From contig PLZT01000338.1 in NCBI GenBank assembly GCA_003152255.1, positions 8,944 through 16,582 on the forward strand: a stretch of DNA of 7,639 bases, read 5' to 3'. This document shows, one piece after another, positions 1 to 6,094 of this stretch. Made by a program: the position numbers and the translations under genes. Under the pieces are notes generated by a model, which saw only the letters and a program-made list of their open reading frames with translations, was not told the origin of the DNA and made no database searches. Origin of the DNA: Methylocystaceae bacterium (GTDB lineage Bacteria > Pseudomonadota > Alphaproteobacteria > Rhizobiales > Beijerinckiaceae). Position 1 is the first letter of the stretch, and every line of letters starts with the position of its first letter.

Positions 1-644
1 CGTTGGCGCGCTTCGCGCGCGTCGAGACAATCGGCTTCGACTACGGCCAGCGCCACGTCGTCGAACTCGGCCAGCGCGCGGTTCTGCGCGCGCGTCTGGC
101 GGAAATGTCGCCGGCGTGGCGCGCTCGTCTTGGCGAGGATCACACCATAGCCATCCCGGCGCTGGGCGAAATCTCCCAGACGGCGCTGACCCGGGAGACC
201 GAGATCGCCTTTAGCGCCTCGGGCCTTCCCAACACCTTCGTGCCGGGGCGCAATATTTTGTTCCTGACCTTCGCCGCCGCCCTGGCTTACCGGCGCGGGA
301 TCGGCGCGCTCGTCGGCGGCATGTGCGAAACCGATTATTCCGGCTATCCCGATTGCCGCGACGCGACGATTCGCGCGACCCAGACCGCGCTGTCGCTGGG
401 CATGGACAGGGCGTTCACGATCCTCACGCCGCTGATGCGGCTCGATAAGGCCGCCACCTGGCGCCTCGCCGAGGATCTGGGCGGCGAAAGCCTGACGCGC
501 CTGATCGTGGAAGAGACGCACACCTGCTATCTCGGCGAGCGCGGCAAGCGCTTCGACTGGGGATATGGCTGCGGCGTCTGCCCCGCCTGCCAATTGCGCG
601 CGGCCGGCTGGGAAAAGTTTTCGCGCGAGAAGGCTGGCGGGTGA
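1..644 (+). CDS. queC: 7-cyano-7-deazaguanine synthase QueC, 5'-truncated by the window edge
   Basis: QueC converts 7-carboxy-7-deazaguanine to preQ0 using ATP and ammonia, in the cytoplasmic queuosine/7-deazapurine pathway. The readable frame begins at base 3 and holds about 213 codons. Family blocks seen, counted from that codon: FDYGQRH (12-18), PNTFVPGRN (76-84), [13 protein letters not shown] (108-120), TPLMRLDKA (142-150) and the C-terminal zinc site with Cys175, Cys190, Cys193 and Cys196 ([10 protein letters not shown]). The N-terminal SGGxDS ATP-pyrophosphatase loop is missing because the gene starts left of the window, so the apparent TTG at base 3 is an internal Leu codon, not a start. 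The spacing between the first and second zinc Cys is longer than in the E. coli enzyme. No queD, queE or queF lies in the visible part. The stop is a TGA, with 135 bases before rpmJ. Confidence 0.96.
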   Translation, partial: LARFARVETIGFDYGQRHVVELGQRAVLRARLAEMSPAWRARLGEDHTIAIPALGEISQTALTRETEIAFSASGLPNTFVPGRNILFLTFAAALAYRRGIGALVGGMCETDYSGYPDCRDATIRATQTALSLGMDRAFTILTPLMRLDKAATWRLAEDLGGESLTRLIVEETHTCYLGERGKRFDWGYGCGVCPACQLRAAGWEKFSREKAGG

Positions 645-690
645 CAACGCCTCGGCGGGACGCGGCGAGCTTTGCGCTCCACCTTTTGCC

Positions 691-719
691 TTGATCGGCG
701 CGGCGATTTGGGGCATAGA
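691..719 (+). promoter_or_regulatory. Candidate sigma-70-type promoter for rpmJ
   Basis: A TTGATC box (691-696) and a CATAGA box (714-719) are separated by 17 bases, in the 135-base gap between queC and rpmJ. Transcription would start near 727 and leave a leader of about 50 bases before the rpmJ ATG. Both boxes are imperfect, so this is a by-eye candidate supported mainly by spacing and position. rpmJ could also be read through from queC. Confidence 0.4.
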
Positions 720-779
720 CCGCCCTCACCAGCCGCTGGGCGTTCATCCCGGCCGATGTCGCTTCGCCAAGGAACCGTT

Positions 780-905
780 ATGAAAGTCCGCAACTCCCTC
801 AAATCCCTGCGTAACCGTCACCGCGCCAACCAGCTGGTGCGACGCAAGGGCCGCGTCTACATCATCAACAAGGTGCAGAAGCGCTATAAGGCTCGCCAAG
901 GCTGA
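780..905 (+). CDS. rpmJ: 50S ribosomal protein L36, zinc-free form
   Basis: The 41-residue, strongly basic protein begins [14 protein letters not shown] and ends KRYKARQG, the typical alphaproteobacterial L36. L36 is the smallest large-subunit protein and stabilises 23S rRNA folding. The ATG is preceded by AAGGAA (769-774) with 5 bases between them, a good ribosome binding site. There are no cysteines, so this is the C-minus paralogue type that lacks the zinc ribbon of canonical L36. The gene stands alone rather than in the spc ribosomal operon, as is usual for this form. It has its own candidate promoter upstream and a hairpin-T-tract terminator downstream, and it converges on the deacetylase gene. 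Confidence 0.96.
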   Translation: MKVRNSLKSLRNRHRANQLVRRKGRVYIINKVQKRYKARQG

Positions 906-935
906 GCCTTTCGCTCACTGCGAAGCCGCTTTTTT

Positions 936-973
936 AATCCGCGCGCCCCATGGGTTCGCGGATTTTGCTTTTT
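936..973 (+). terminator. Intrinsic terminator of rpmJ
   Basis: A perfect 8-bp inverted repeat (AATCCGCG at 936-943, CGCGGATT at 957-964) with a 13-base loop is followed by TTGCTTTTT. The loop contains a further CCCATGGG palindrome. The T-rich tail lies only on the right, so it works for plus-strand transcription from rpmJ. The base before the stem is also a T run on the plus strand, which gives A's in a minus-strand transcript, so this element does not look bidirectional and the deacetylase gene has no obvious terminator here. Confidence 0.7.
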
Positions 974-978
974 GTGGT

Positions 979-1908
979 TCAGACGCCCATCAGCGCTTCG
1001 ACGTGAGCGGCGGCGGAGGCGGCCAGCGCTTCGAGATCGTAGCCGCCTTCGAGAAAAGAAACGACTCGCCCATGGCACCGCCGGTCGGCGATGTCGAGCA
1101 GCCGCTTCGTCACCTCCGAAAAATCCCGTTCGCCGAGCAGCAGCCCCCCGAGCGGATCGCGCCGATGCCCGTCGAAGCCCGCGGAAATCAATATTAAGTC
1201 CGGCGCGAAGTCGTTTACGCGCGGCAAAATTCTATCGGTAAAGGCTTCCTGGAACGCGTCGCCGCTCGCGCCGGAAAACAGCGGCGCGTTGACGACCGTG
1301 TTGAACTCGCCCGTCTCGTTGCGCCCGCCCGTTCCGGGATAAAACGGAGCCTGATGCGTGGAGCAAAACAGCACGCTCTTGTCGGCCCAGAAAATCTCTT
1401 GCGTCCCATTGCCGTGATGAACGTCGAAATCGACGATGGCCACGCGCTCGGCGCCCTGCGTCGCCTGGGCGTGACGCGCGGCGATGGCGATATTGTTCAA
1501 GAAGCAGAAGCCCATCGGCGTGGCGACGCCGGCGTGATGGCCGGGCGGCCGCATCGCGACAAAGGCGGTGTCCGCGCCGCCGGACATCACGGCGTCGACG
1601 GCCGCGACGCCGCCGCCGGCCGCGTACTGGGCGGCTTCCAGCGTTTTGGGGTTCATCGCGGTGTCGGCGTCGAGCGCGGCGAGACCTTCCTTCGGCGACG
1701 CCTGCTCCAGTGCGTCGAGATAGCTCTCGGGATGCGCGCGGCATAGCGCCTCGCGCGGCGGGAAGCGCGCGAGGAGGCGCTCCAGGCGCTTGAATTTTTC
1801 CGCGCCCAACGCCGCTTCGATGGCGCGCAGCCTGTCCGGCCGCTCGGGGTGGCCCGGGCCCATGTCGTGATCGAGCGAACTTGGATGCGAGACGATCAGC
1901 GTGCGCAA
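979..1908 (-). CDS. Histone deacetylase family hydrolase (class II / acetylpolyamine amidohydrolase type)
   Basis: A zinc-dependent amidohydrolase of the arginase/deacetylase fold, 309 residues from the chosen start. Motifs in that numbering: N-terminal HPERPDRL (20-27); RPPGHHAG with the active-site His pair 124/125; GFCFLNN; VDFDVHHGNGTQ giving zinc ligands Asp162 and His164; SAGFD giving the third ligand Asp246; and EGGYD with catalytic Tyr290. All catalytic positions are present, so it should be active. Its substrate (acetylated polyamine, protein lysine or a small metabolite) cannot be read from sequence. The start is a TTG at 1908-1906, because family members begin with RTLIVSHPSSLDHD; the frame is open 49 codons further up to another TTG at 2055, but that stretch is arginine-rich and resembles no part of the family. 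The ribosome binding site is weak (GGGGC). It is convergent with rpmJ and divergent from the transpeptidase gene. Confidence 0.92.
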   Translation of the reverse strand: MRTLIVSHPSSLDHDMGPGHPERPDRLRAIEAALGAEKFKRLERLLARFPPREALCRAHPESYLDALEQASPKEGLAALDADTAMNPKTLEAAQYAAGGGVAAVDAVMSGGADTAFVAMRPPGHHAGVATPMGFCFLNNIAIAARHAQATQGAERVAIVDFDVHHGNGTQEIFWADKSVLFCSTHQAPFYPGTGGRNETGEFNTVVNAPLFSGASGDAFQEAFTDRILPRVNDFAPDLILISAGFDGHRRDPLGGLLLGERDFSEVTKRLLDIADRRCHGRVVSFLEGGYDLEALAASAAAHVEALMGV

Positions 1909-1991
1909 AATTTCAGCCCCAGGTTTGCAGACGAACGCATGGAGGCTCGCGCCATGCGGCGTTTCATTCGAACCGATTCGCCGACGAAGGC

Positions 1992-2006
1992 GCGCCACTG
2001 TGGCGC
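1992..2006. promoter_or_regulatory. 15-base palindrome in the divergent intergenic region (possible operator)
   Basis: GCGCCAC-T-GTGGCGC is a perfect 7+1+7 palindrome. It lies in the roughly 200-base gap (1909-2108) between the divergent deacetylase and L,D-transpeptidase genes. Its position and two-fold symmetry would suit a dimeric regulator, but such short GC palindromes can occur by chance in this genome. I see no convincing -35/-10 pair in the rest of this gap on either strand. Confidence 0.25.
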
Positions 2007-2108
2007 CAAAGACACACAACGGCAAAATTCCGCGGCGACTCCCCAAAGTCGGCAAAACTATGGTAACCAGAAGTCTAATGATCTTTTGCGGCGTAGAGGA
2101 GCTTTTTT

Positions 2109-2714
2109 ATGCGGATGAGAACATTTGTCGCCGCGGCGTTGGCGACCGTCTGCTTGGCCGGCTGCAACGGTGTCCGCCTGCCCGACCCGAAGGTCAGCGG
2201 ACGTGACGCCGAGTTTCTGGCGCTTGCCCCCAAGGCGGAAATCCCCAACGACTTCGAGCGCTATCAGGTTGAATACAAGACCAGCGAGCCCGTGGGATCG
2301 ATCATCGTCGATACGCACAACCACTTCCTCTACTTCATTCAGCCCAGCGGCAAGGCGATTCGCTACGGCGTCGCCACCGGACAGGACGCGATGGGCTGGA
2401 CCGGCCGCGCCAGTGTCGGCCAGATGCAGGAATGGCCGCGCTGGATGCCGCCCAAGGACATGCTGGAGCGCTGGCCGCATTTGCAGCCGACCGCCGACGC
2501 CGGCGGCCTGCCCGGCGGCCCCGACAATCCTCTCGGCTCGCGCGCGCTCTACCTATATCAGAACGGCAAGGATTCGCTGTATCGCATCCACGGCACCAAT
2601 GAGCCGGAGAAGATCGGCCAGGGCGTGTCCTCGGGCTGTATCCGCATGCGCGACATCGATGCGATCGACCTCTACAACCGGGTGAAGATCGGCACGTCGG
2701 TCGTGGTGATCTAA
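2109..2714 (+). CDS. L,D-transpeptidase (YkuD domain), predicted lipoprotein
   Basis: A 201-residue cell-envelope enzyme of the ErfK/YbiS/YcfS/YnhG family. L,D-transpeptidases make 3-3 peptidoglycan cross-links or attach proteins to peptidoglycan through a catalytic Cys. Residues 1-18 form a signal peptide ending in the lipobox LAGC, with Cys19 as lipidation site. Position +2 is Asn, not Asp, which by the E. coli rule favours the outer membrane. The YkuD domain runs from about residue 62 to the end. It carries His161 (YRIHGTNEP) and the active-site motif SSGCIRM with Cys177 and Arg179, the last giving the usual HGT...SxGCxR signature. The ATG at 2109 has a strong AGAGGAG (2095-2101) seven bases upstream; an in-frame ATG two codons later is possible but less well spaced. 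It is transcribed divergently from the deacetylase gene. Whether it cross-links or anchors proteins cannot be decided from the sequence. Confidence 0.94.
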   Translation: MRMRTFVAAALATVCLAGCNGVRLPDPKVSGRDAEFLALAPKAEIPNDFERYQVEYKTSEPVGSIIVDTHNHFLYFIQPSGKAIRYGVATGQDAMGWTGRASVGQMQEWPRWMPPKDMLERWPHLQPTADAGGLPGGPDNPLGSRALYLYQNGKDSLYRIHGTNEPEKIGQGVSSGCIRMRDIDAIDLYNRVKIGTSVVVI

Positions 2715-2722
2715 ACTTCTCG

Positions 2723-2767
2723 GCATCAGCGCCTTTTCCCCCGGATGGCGGGAAAAGGCGCTGATGC
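2723..2767 (+). terminator. Perfect 18-bp inverted repeat after the transpeptidase gene (probable terminator hairpin)
   Basis: The left arm is at 2723-2740 (GCATCAGCGCCTTTTCCC) and its exact reverse complement at 2750-2767, around a 9-base loop. It starts 8 bases after the transpeptidase stop codon. The RNA hairpin would be very stable, but no U tract follows (next bases GTCCGCC), so it is not a classic intrinsic terminator. It may stop transcription with Rho, protect the 3' end of the mRNA, or be one copy of a dispersed palindromic repeat. Confidence 0.6.
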
Positions 2768-2804
2768 GTCCGCCTGGCTTCGGTTTCGGGTTCGTCGCGC
2801 GCTC

Positions 2805-2834
2805 TTGCGCCGGGGCGGCCGGCGGGTGTATAGA
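2805..2834 (+). promoter_or_regulatory. Candidate promoter of the rimP-nusA-ylxR-infB operon
   Basis: TTGCGC (2805-2810) and TATAGA (2829-2834) with an 18-base spacer. The position suits the operon: transcription would begin near 2841 and give a leader of about 115 bases that contains the hairpin at 2856-2875 and the terminator at 2883-2919. This is a by-eye call. The -10 box is good, and the -35 box matches at TTG and at one further base. Confidence 0.4.
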
Positions 2835-2855
2835 GACGTTCATTCCATCTCATAA

Positions 2856-2919
2856 CGGTCATTCTCGAATGATCGCCGATTGAGAGTGGGTCCACGCTCG
2901 GACCCGCTCTTTTTCTTTT
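2856..2919 (+). terminator. Leader hairpin plus intrinsic terminator upstream of rimP (possible attenuator)
   Basis: Two successive stems are visible. The first pairs 2856-2863 with 2868-2875 (8 bp including one G-U, loop CTCG). The second pairs 2883-2893 with 2900-2910 (11 bp including one G-U, loop ACGCTC), and the T tract TTTTTCTTTT (2910-2919) follows directly, so it is a textbook intrinsic terminator. It ends 35 bases before the rimP start codon and lies downstream of the candidate promoter. GGACCCG of the right arm (2900-2906) is repeated at 2920-2926 and could pair with GGGTCC of the left arm (2888-2893) instead, which would break the terminator. It may be the end of upstream transcription or an attenuator of the operon; autoregulation of nusA operons by termination is known in enterobacteria. 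Confidence 0.75.
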
Positions 2920-2954
2920 GGACCCGATCAAATAGGCGCCCGGAGAGGCAACGC

Positions 2955-3719
2955 TTGACGCGAAACGCCGACATCGTTCACGCTACGCTCGACGAGCCGC
3001 GTCTCGTTTCCGAGACTGGCGTCGCCGCGCGCGTCGCCGCGATCGCCAGTCCCGTGCTGGAGCAACTCGGCCTGCGGCTGGTGCGTGTTCGGCTGTTGGC
3101 GCAAAACGGCCAGACCTTGCAGATCATGGCCGAGCGCCCCGACGGGACCATGTCCGTCGGCGACTGCGAAGCCGCGAGCCAGGCGCTTTCGCCCGAACTC
3201 GATGTCGCCGACCCCATCCCCGGCGAATATCGCCTGGAAATTTCTTCGCCGGGCATCGACCGGCCGCTGGTGCGGGTTTCCGACTGGCGGCGCGCGGTTT
3301 GCCATGAGGCCAAGATCGAACTGACGCAGCCTCACAGCGACGGCCGCAAGCGTTTTCGCGGCGTGGTAGGCGGCGTCGAAGGCGAGGGTCGCGACGCGAT
3401 CCTGACGCTTGAGCGCAATGACGCCGGCGCCGACGAGGAAAAGACCGTGCGCCTGTCGCTGCGCGACCTCGACGAGGGCAAGCTGATGCTGACCGAGGCG
3501 CTGATCCGCGCTTCGCTGCGCGCGGCCAAGGCGGCCGCCGAAACGACGGGCGCGGAGAACGAGGAGCAAGACGCCGAAGCGTCGCCGGACGAACCTCCGC
3601 GCCGCGGACCCGGCCGTTTCGCGTCGAAGGCGCGACAAAAACCCAAGCCGCTGGTTCCGGCCGGCGTGCAGACCCATTTTAAGAAGAAGGGAAGCGAATC
3701 GGGTTCGTCGCGCGGCTAA
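2955..3719 (+). CDS. rimP: Ribosome maturation factor RimP
   Basis: RimP binds the 30S subunit during assembly and is needed for its late maturation. From the chosen start the protein has 254 residues. The N-terminal domain spans about 22-107 and contains the family signature [11 protein letters not shown] (95-105). The SH3-like C-terminal domain spans about 109-182 and is followed by a roughly 70-residue low-complexity charged tail, first acidic ([14 protein letters not shown]) and then basic and proline-rich. E. coli RimP is about 150 residues, so the tail is an extension, one common in alphaproteobacteria. The TTG at 2955 is chosen because GGAGAGG (2942-2948) sits six bases before it and the protein begins [19 protein letters not shown]. 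The frame is open back to a TTG at 2880, but that lies inside the terminator region. First gene of the operon, 44 bases before nusA. Confidence 0.93.
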   Translation: MTRNADIVHATLDEPRLVSETGVAARVAAIASPVLEQLGLRLVRVRLLAQNGQTLQIMAERPDGTMSVGDCEAASQALSPELDVADPIPGEYRLEISSPGIDRPLVRVSDWRRAVCHEAKIELTQPHSDGRKRFRGVVGGVEGEGRDAILTLERNDAGADEEKTVRLSLRDLDEGKLMLTEALIRASLRAAKAAAETTGAENEEQDAEASPDEPPRRGPGRFASKARQKPKPLVPAGVQTHFKKKGSESGSSRG

Positions 3720-3763
3720 GGCCAGCGCGCGGGATCGTCCGTTCGCCGCAAGGAGACGAAACA

Positions 3764-5359
3764 ATGGCCGTCAGCGCCAATCGACTGGAGATTTTGCAAA
3801 TCGCCGACGCCGTCGCGCGCGAAAAATCGATCGATCGCTCGATCGTCATCGCCTCGATGGAGGACGCGCTGCAAAAGGCGGCGCGCTCGCGTTACGGCCA
3901 GGAGACCGAGGTGCGCGCCGAAATCAATCCGCGCACCGGCGAGGTGCGCTTTTCGCGCCTGATGCTGGTCGTCGACGCCGTGGACAATGACGCGACGCAA
4001 ATCTCGATGGCCGAGGCGCGCAAGCGCAATCCGGCGGCGCAGCCCGGCGACTGGATTTCCGAAACCCTGCCGCCGTTCGAGTTTGGCCGCATCGCCGCGC
4101 AATCGGCCAAGCAGATCATCGTGCAGAAGGTGCGCGAGGCCGAGCGCGACCGCCAATACGAAGAGTTCAAGGACCGCATCGGCGAGATCGTCAACGGCGT
4201 CGTCAAGCGGGTCGAATATGGCAACGTCATCATCGACCTCGGTCGCGGCGAGGGCATTGTTCGCCGCGACGAAATGATCCCGCGCGAGACCTTCCGTCCG
4301 GGCGACCGCTTGCGCGCCTATGTCTACGACGTGCGCCGGGAACAGCGCGGGCCGCAGATTTTTCTGTCGCGCACGCATCCGCAATTCATGGCCAAGCTGT
4401 TCAAGCAGGAAGTGCCGGAAATCTACGACGGCGTGATCGAGATCAAATCGGTCGCGCGCGATCCCGGCTCGCGCGCGAAAATCGCCGTGGTCTCGCGCGA
4501 TTCGTCGATCGATCCGGTCGGCGCCTGCGTCGGCATGCGCGGCTCGCGCGTGCAGGCGGTGGTGGGCGAACTGCAGGGCGAGCGCATCGACATCATTCCC
4601 TGGTCGGCGGACGCCGCCACCTTTATCGTCAACGCGCTGCAGCCGGCCGAAGTCGTCAAGGTGGTGCTGGACGAAGACTCCAACCGCATCGAAGTCGTCG
4701 TGCCCGACGATCAGCTGTCGCTGGCCATCGGTCGGCGCGGGCAGAACGTGCGGCTCGCCTCGCAACTAACCGGATGGGACATCGACATTTTGACCGAGGC
4801 AGAGGAATCGGAGCGCCGCCAGAAGGAATTCGACGAGCGCACGCGCGTGTTCATGAAGGCGATCGACGTCGACGAAGTCGTGGGACGGCTGCTCGCCTCG
4901 GAGGGTTTTCGCTCGGTGGAGGATTTGGCCTTCGTCGAGCCGACCGAACTCGCGTCGATCGAAGGATTCGACGAGGATACGGCGCTGGAAATCCAGAATC
5001 GCGCGAAATCCTATCTCGAGCGCGTCGAATTGGAGAACGAGGCGCGCCGCAAGGAGCTTGGCGTCGCCGACGAGTTGAAGGAGATCGACGGCATCACCTC
5101 GGAGATGCTCGTCAGGCTCGGCGAGAACGACGTGAAGACGATCGAGGATTTCGCGGGCTGCGTGCCCGACGATCTCGTCGGCTGGAGCGAGAAGAAGGAC
5201 GGCGAGACGACCAAGCACGACGGCTTCCTCACTGGCCTCGATCTGTCGCGCGAGGAAGCCGAGACGATGATCATGGCGGCGCGCGTGCGCGTCGGCTGGA
5301 TCGAGGCGGCGGCTCCCGAGGCCGAAGCGCCTGACGCCGCCGAACACGCGCCGCAATAG
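3764..5359 (+). CDS. nusA: Transcription termination/antitermination protein NusA
   Basis: NusA binds RNA polymerase near the RNA exit channel and modulates pausing, intrinsic termination and antitermination. The protein has 531 residues against 495 in E. coli. Domains in order: N-terminal polymerase-binding domain (1-130), S1 domain (about 138-203, with VNGVVKRVEYGNVIIDLG), KH1 with VGMRGSRV (256-263), KH2 with AIGRRGQNVR (321-330), and two C-terminal acidic helix-hairpin-helix repeats (about 365-420 and 438-512). An Ala/Glu/Pro-rich tail follows (515-531). Presence of the C-terminal repeats resembles the E. coli form rather than the short Bacillus form. The ATG has AAGGAG (3750-3755) eight bases upstream. 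The stop codon TAG lies within the Shine-Dalgarno of the next gene. Confidence 0.98.
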   Translation: MAVSANRLEILQIADAVAREKSIDRSIVIASMEDALQKAARSRYGQETEVRAEINPRTGEVRFSRLMLVVDAVDNDATQISMAEARKRNPAAQPGDWISETLPPFEFGRIAAQSAKQIIVQKVREAERDRQYEEFKDRIGEIVNGVVKRVEYGNVIIDLGRGEGIVRRDEMIPRETFRPGDRLRAYVYDVRREQRGPQIFLSRTHPQFMAKLFKQEVPEIYDGVIEIKSVARDPGSRAKIAVVSRDSSIDPVGACVGMRGSRVQAVVGELQGERIDIIPWSADAATFIVNALQPAEVVKVVLDEDSNRIEVVVPDDQLSLAIGRRGQNVRLASQLTGWDIDILTEAEESERRQKEFDERTRVFMKAIDVDEVVGRLLASEGFRSVEDLAFVEPTELASIEGFDEDTALEIQNRAKSYLERVELENEARRKELGVADELKEIDGITSEMLVRLGENDVKTIEDFAGCVPDDLVGWSEKKDGETTKHDGFLTGLDLSREEAETMIMAARVRVGWIEAAAPEAEAPDAAEHAPQ

Positions 5360-5374
5360 GGAGACCGCTAGCCC

Positions 5375-6094
5375 GTGAGAGAAGCCCAGTCCCATGAGCG
5401 CACCTGCATCGTCACTCGCCGGCAAGACGCGCCGGAGGGGATGATCCGCTTCGTGCGCGCGCCGGACGGGGCCGTGGCGCCGGACATAAGGTCGCGGTTG
5501 CCCGGACGCGGCGTCTGGGTGACCGCCCGGGCCGATCTGGTCGCCGAGGCGGCGCGCAAACAGGCGTTTTCGCGCGGCCTCAAGGCGAAGGCCGAGGCGG
5601 CGGCGACGCTGGCGCGGGACGTCGACGCCCTGCTCGAAACCGATTGCCTGCAGATGCTGGCGCTCGCCAACAAGGCCGGGCTGGTCATCACGGGCTTTGG
5701 CAAGGTCGCCACCGCGCTGGAAAAAGGCGAGGCGCGCGTGCTCATCGAAGCGATCAACGGCGGCGAGGACGGCCGGCGGAAAATCGGGCAGTGCGCCCGT
5801 CGCGGCGAGGCGGCGACGGGGACAGCTCCGAAAATCGTCACAATATTTACGTCGAGCCAATTGGATTTGGCGTTGGGCCGCACAAATGTGATACATGCTG
5901 CGCTCGCGACGGGCGGACCTTCGGAGGCCTTTCTGTCGCGGTGCGTGAGATTGACCCTTTACCGGGGCGGGACTACAGCGGATTCGTTGGCGCGCGACGG
6001 CGCCGAAAGCCAGACGGCGCCGAGCGAAAACGCGGATGCGTTAGAAAATTTGATGGGAATGGGTCGCGCAGACCCGAGATCGGACAGTGAATGA
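5375..6094 (+). CDS. YlxR-family (DUF448) RNA-binding protein with an L7Ae-like domain
   Basis: A 239-residue fusion typical of alphaproteobacterial rimP-nusA-infB operons. The YlxR domain covers about 7-75, with ERTCIVTRR (8-16), PDGAVAPD (30-37) and RLPGRGVWV (41-49). A domain of the ribosomal L7Ae/L30e type follows at about 90-195, with [18 protein letters not shown], the variable centre, and [17 protein letters not shown]. The last 45 residues are low-complexity. In Bacillus the single-domain YlxR (RnpM) binds RNase P RNA; the L7Ae-like domain is a fold that often binds kink-turn RNA, so an RNA-binding role is likely, but the target here is unknown. The GTG start at 5375 is 15 bases after the nusA stop, with AGGGAG (5358-5363) overlapping that stop; the next in-frame ATG (codon 23) is too deep in the domain. 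Its TGA overlaps the infB ATG (ATGA). Confidence 0.93.
   Translation: MREAQSHERTCIVTRRQDAPEGMIRFVRAPDGAVAPDIRSRLPGRGVWVTARADLVAEAARKQAFSRGLKAKAEAAATLARDVDALLETDCLQMLALANKAGLVITGFGKVATALEKGEARVLIEAINGGEDGRRKIGQCARRGEAATGTAPKIVTIFTSSQLDLALGRTNVIHAALATGGPSEAFLSRCVRLTLYRGGTTADSLARDGAESQTAPSENADALENLMGMGRADPRSDSE

Noticed and set aside
3824..3846. Dense CGATCG/GATC repeats near the start of nusA.
   Set aside because: They encode conserved NusA residues (KSIDRSIVIASMEDAL) and reflect codon choice in a GC-rich genome, not an origin or methylation cluster.
5861..5896. AT-richer patch inside the ylxR-family gene with TTGGCG and GATACA 17 bases apart, a possible internal promoter for infB.
   Set aside because: The patch encodes the conserved [17 protein letters not shown] segment, which explains its composition, and the boxes match the consensus poorly.
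3716..5896. Long minus-strand open frames (349 and 376 codons) opposite nusA and the ylxR-family gene.
   Set aside because: Their His/Arg/Asp-rich composition and lack of any family motif are typical of antisense frames in GC-rich genes; the plus-strand proteins are clearly conserved.
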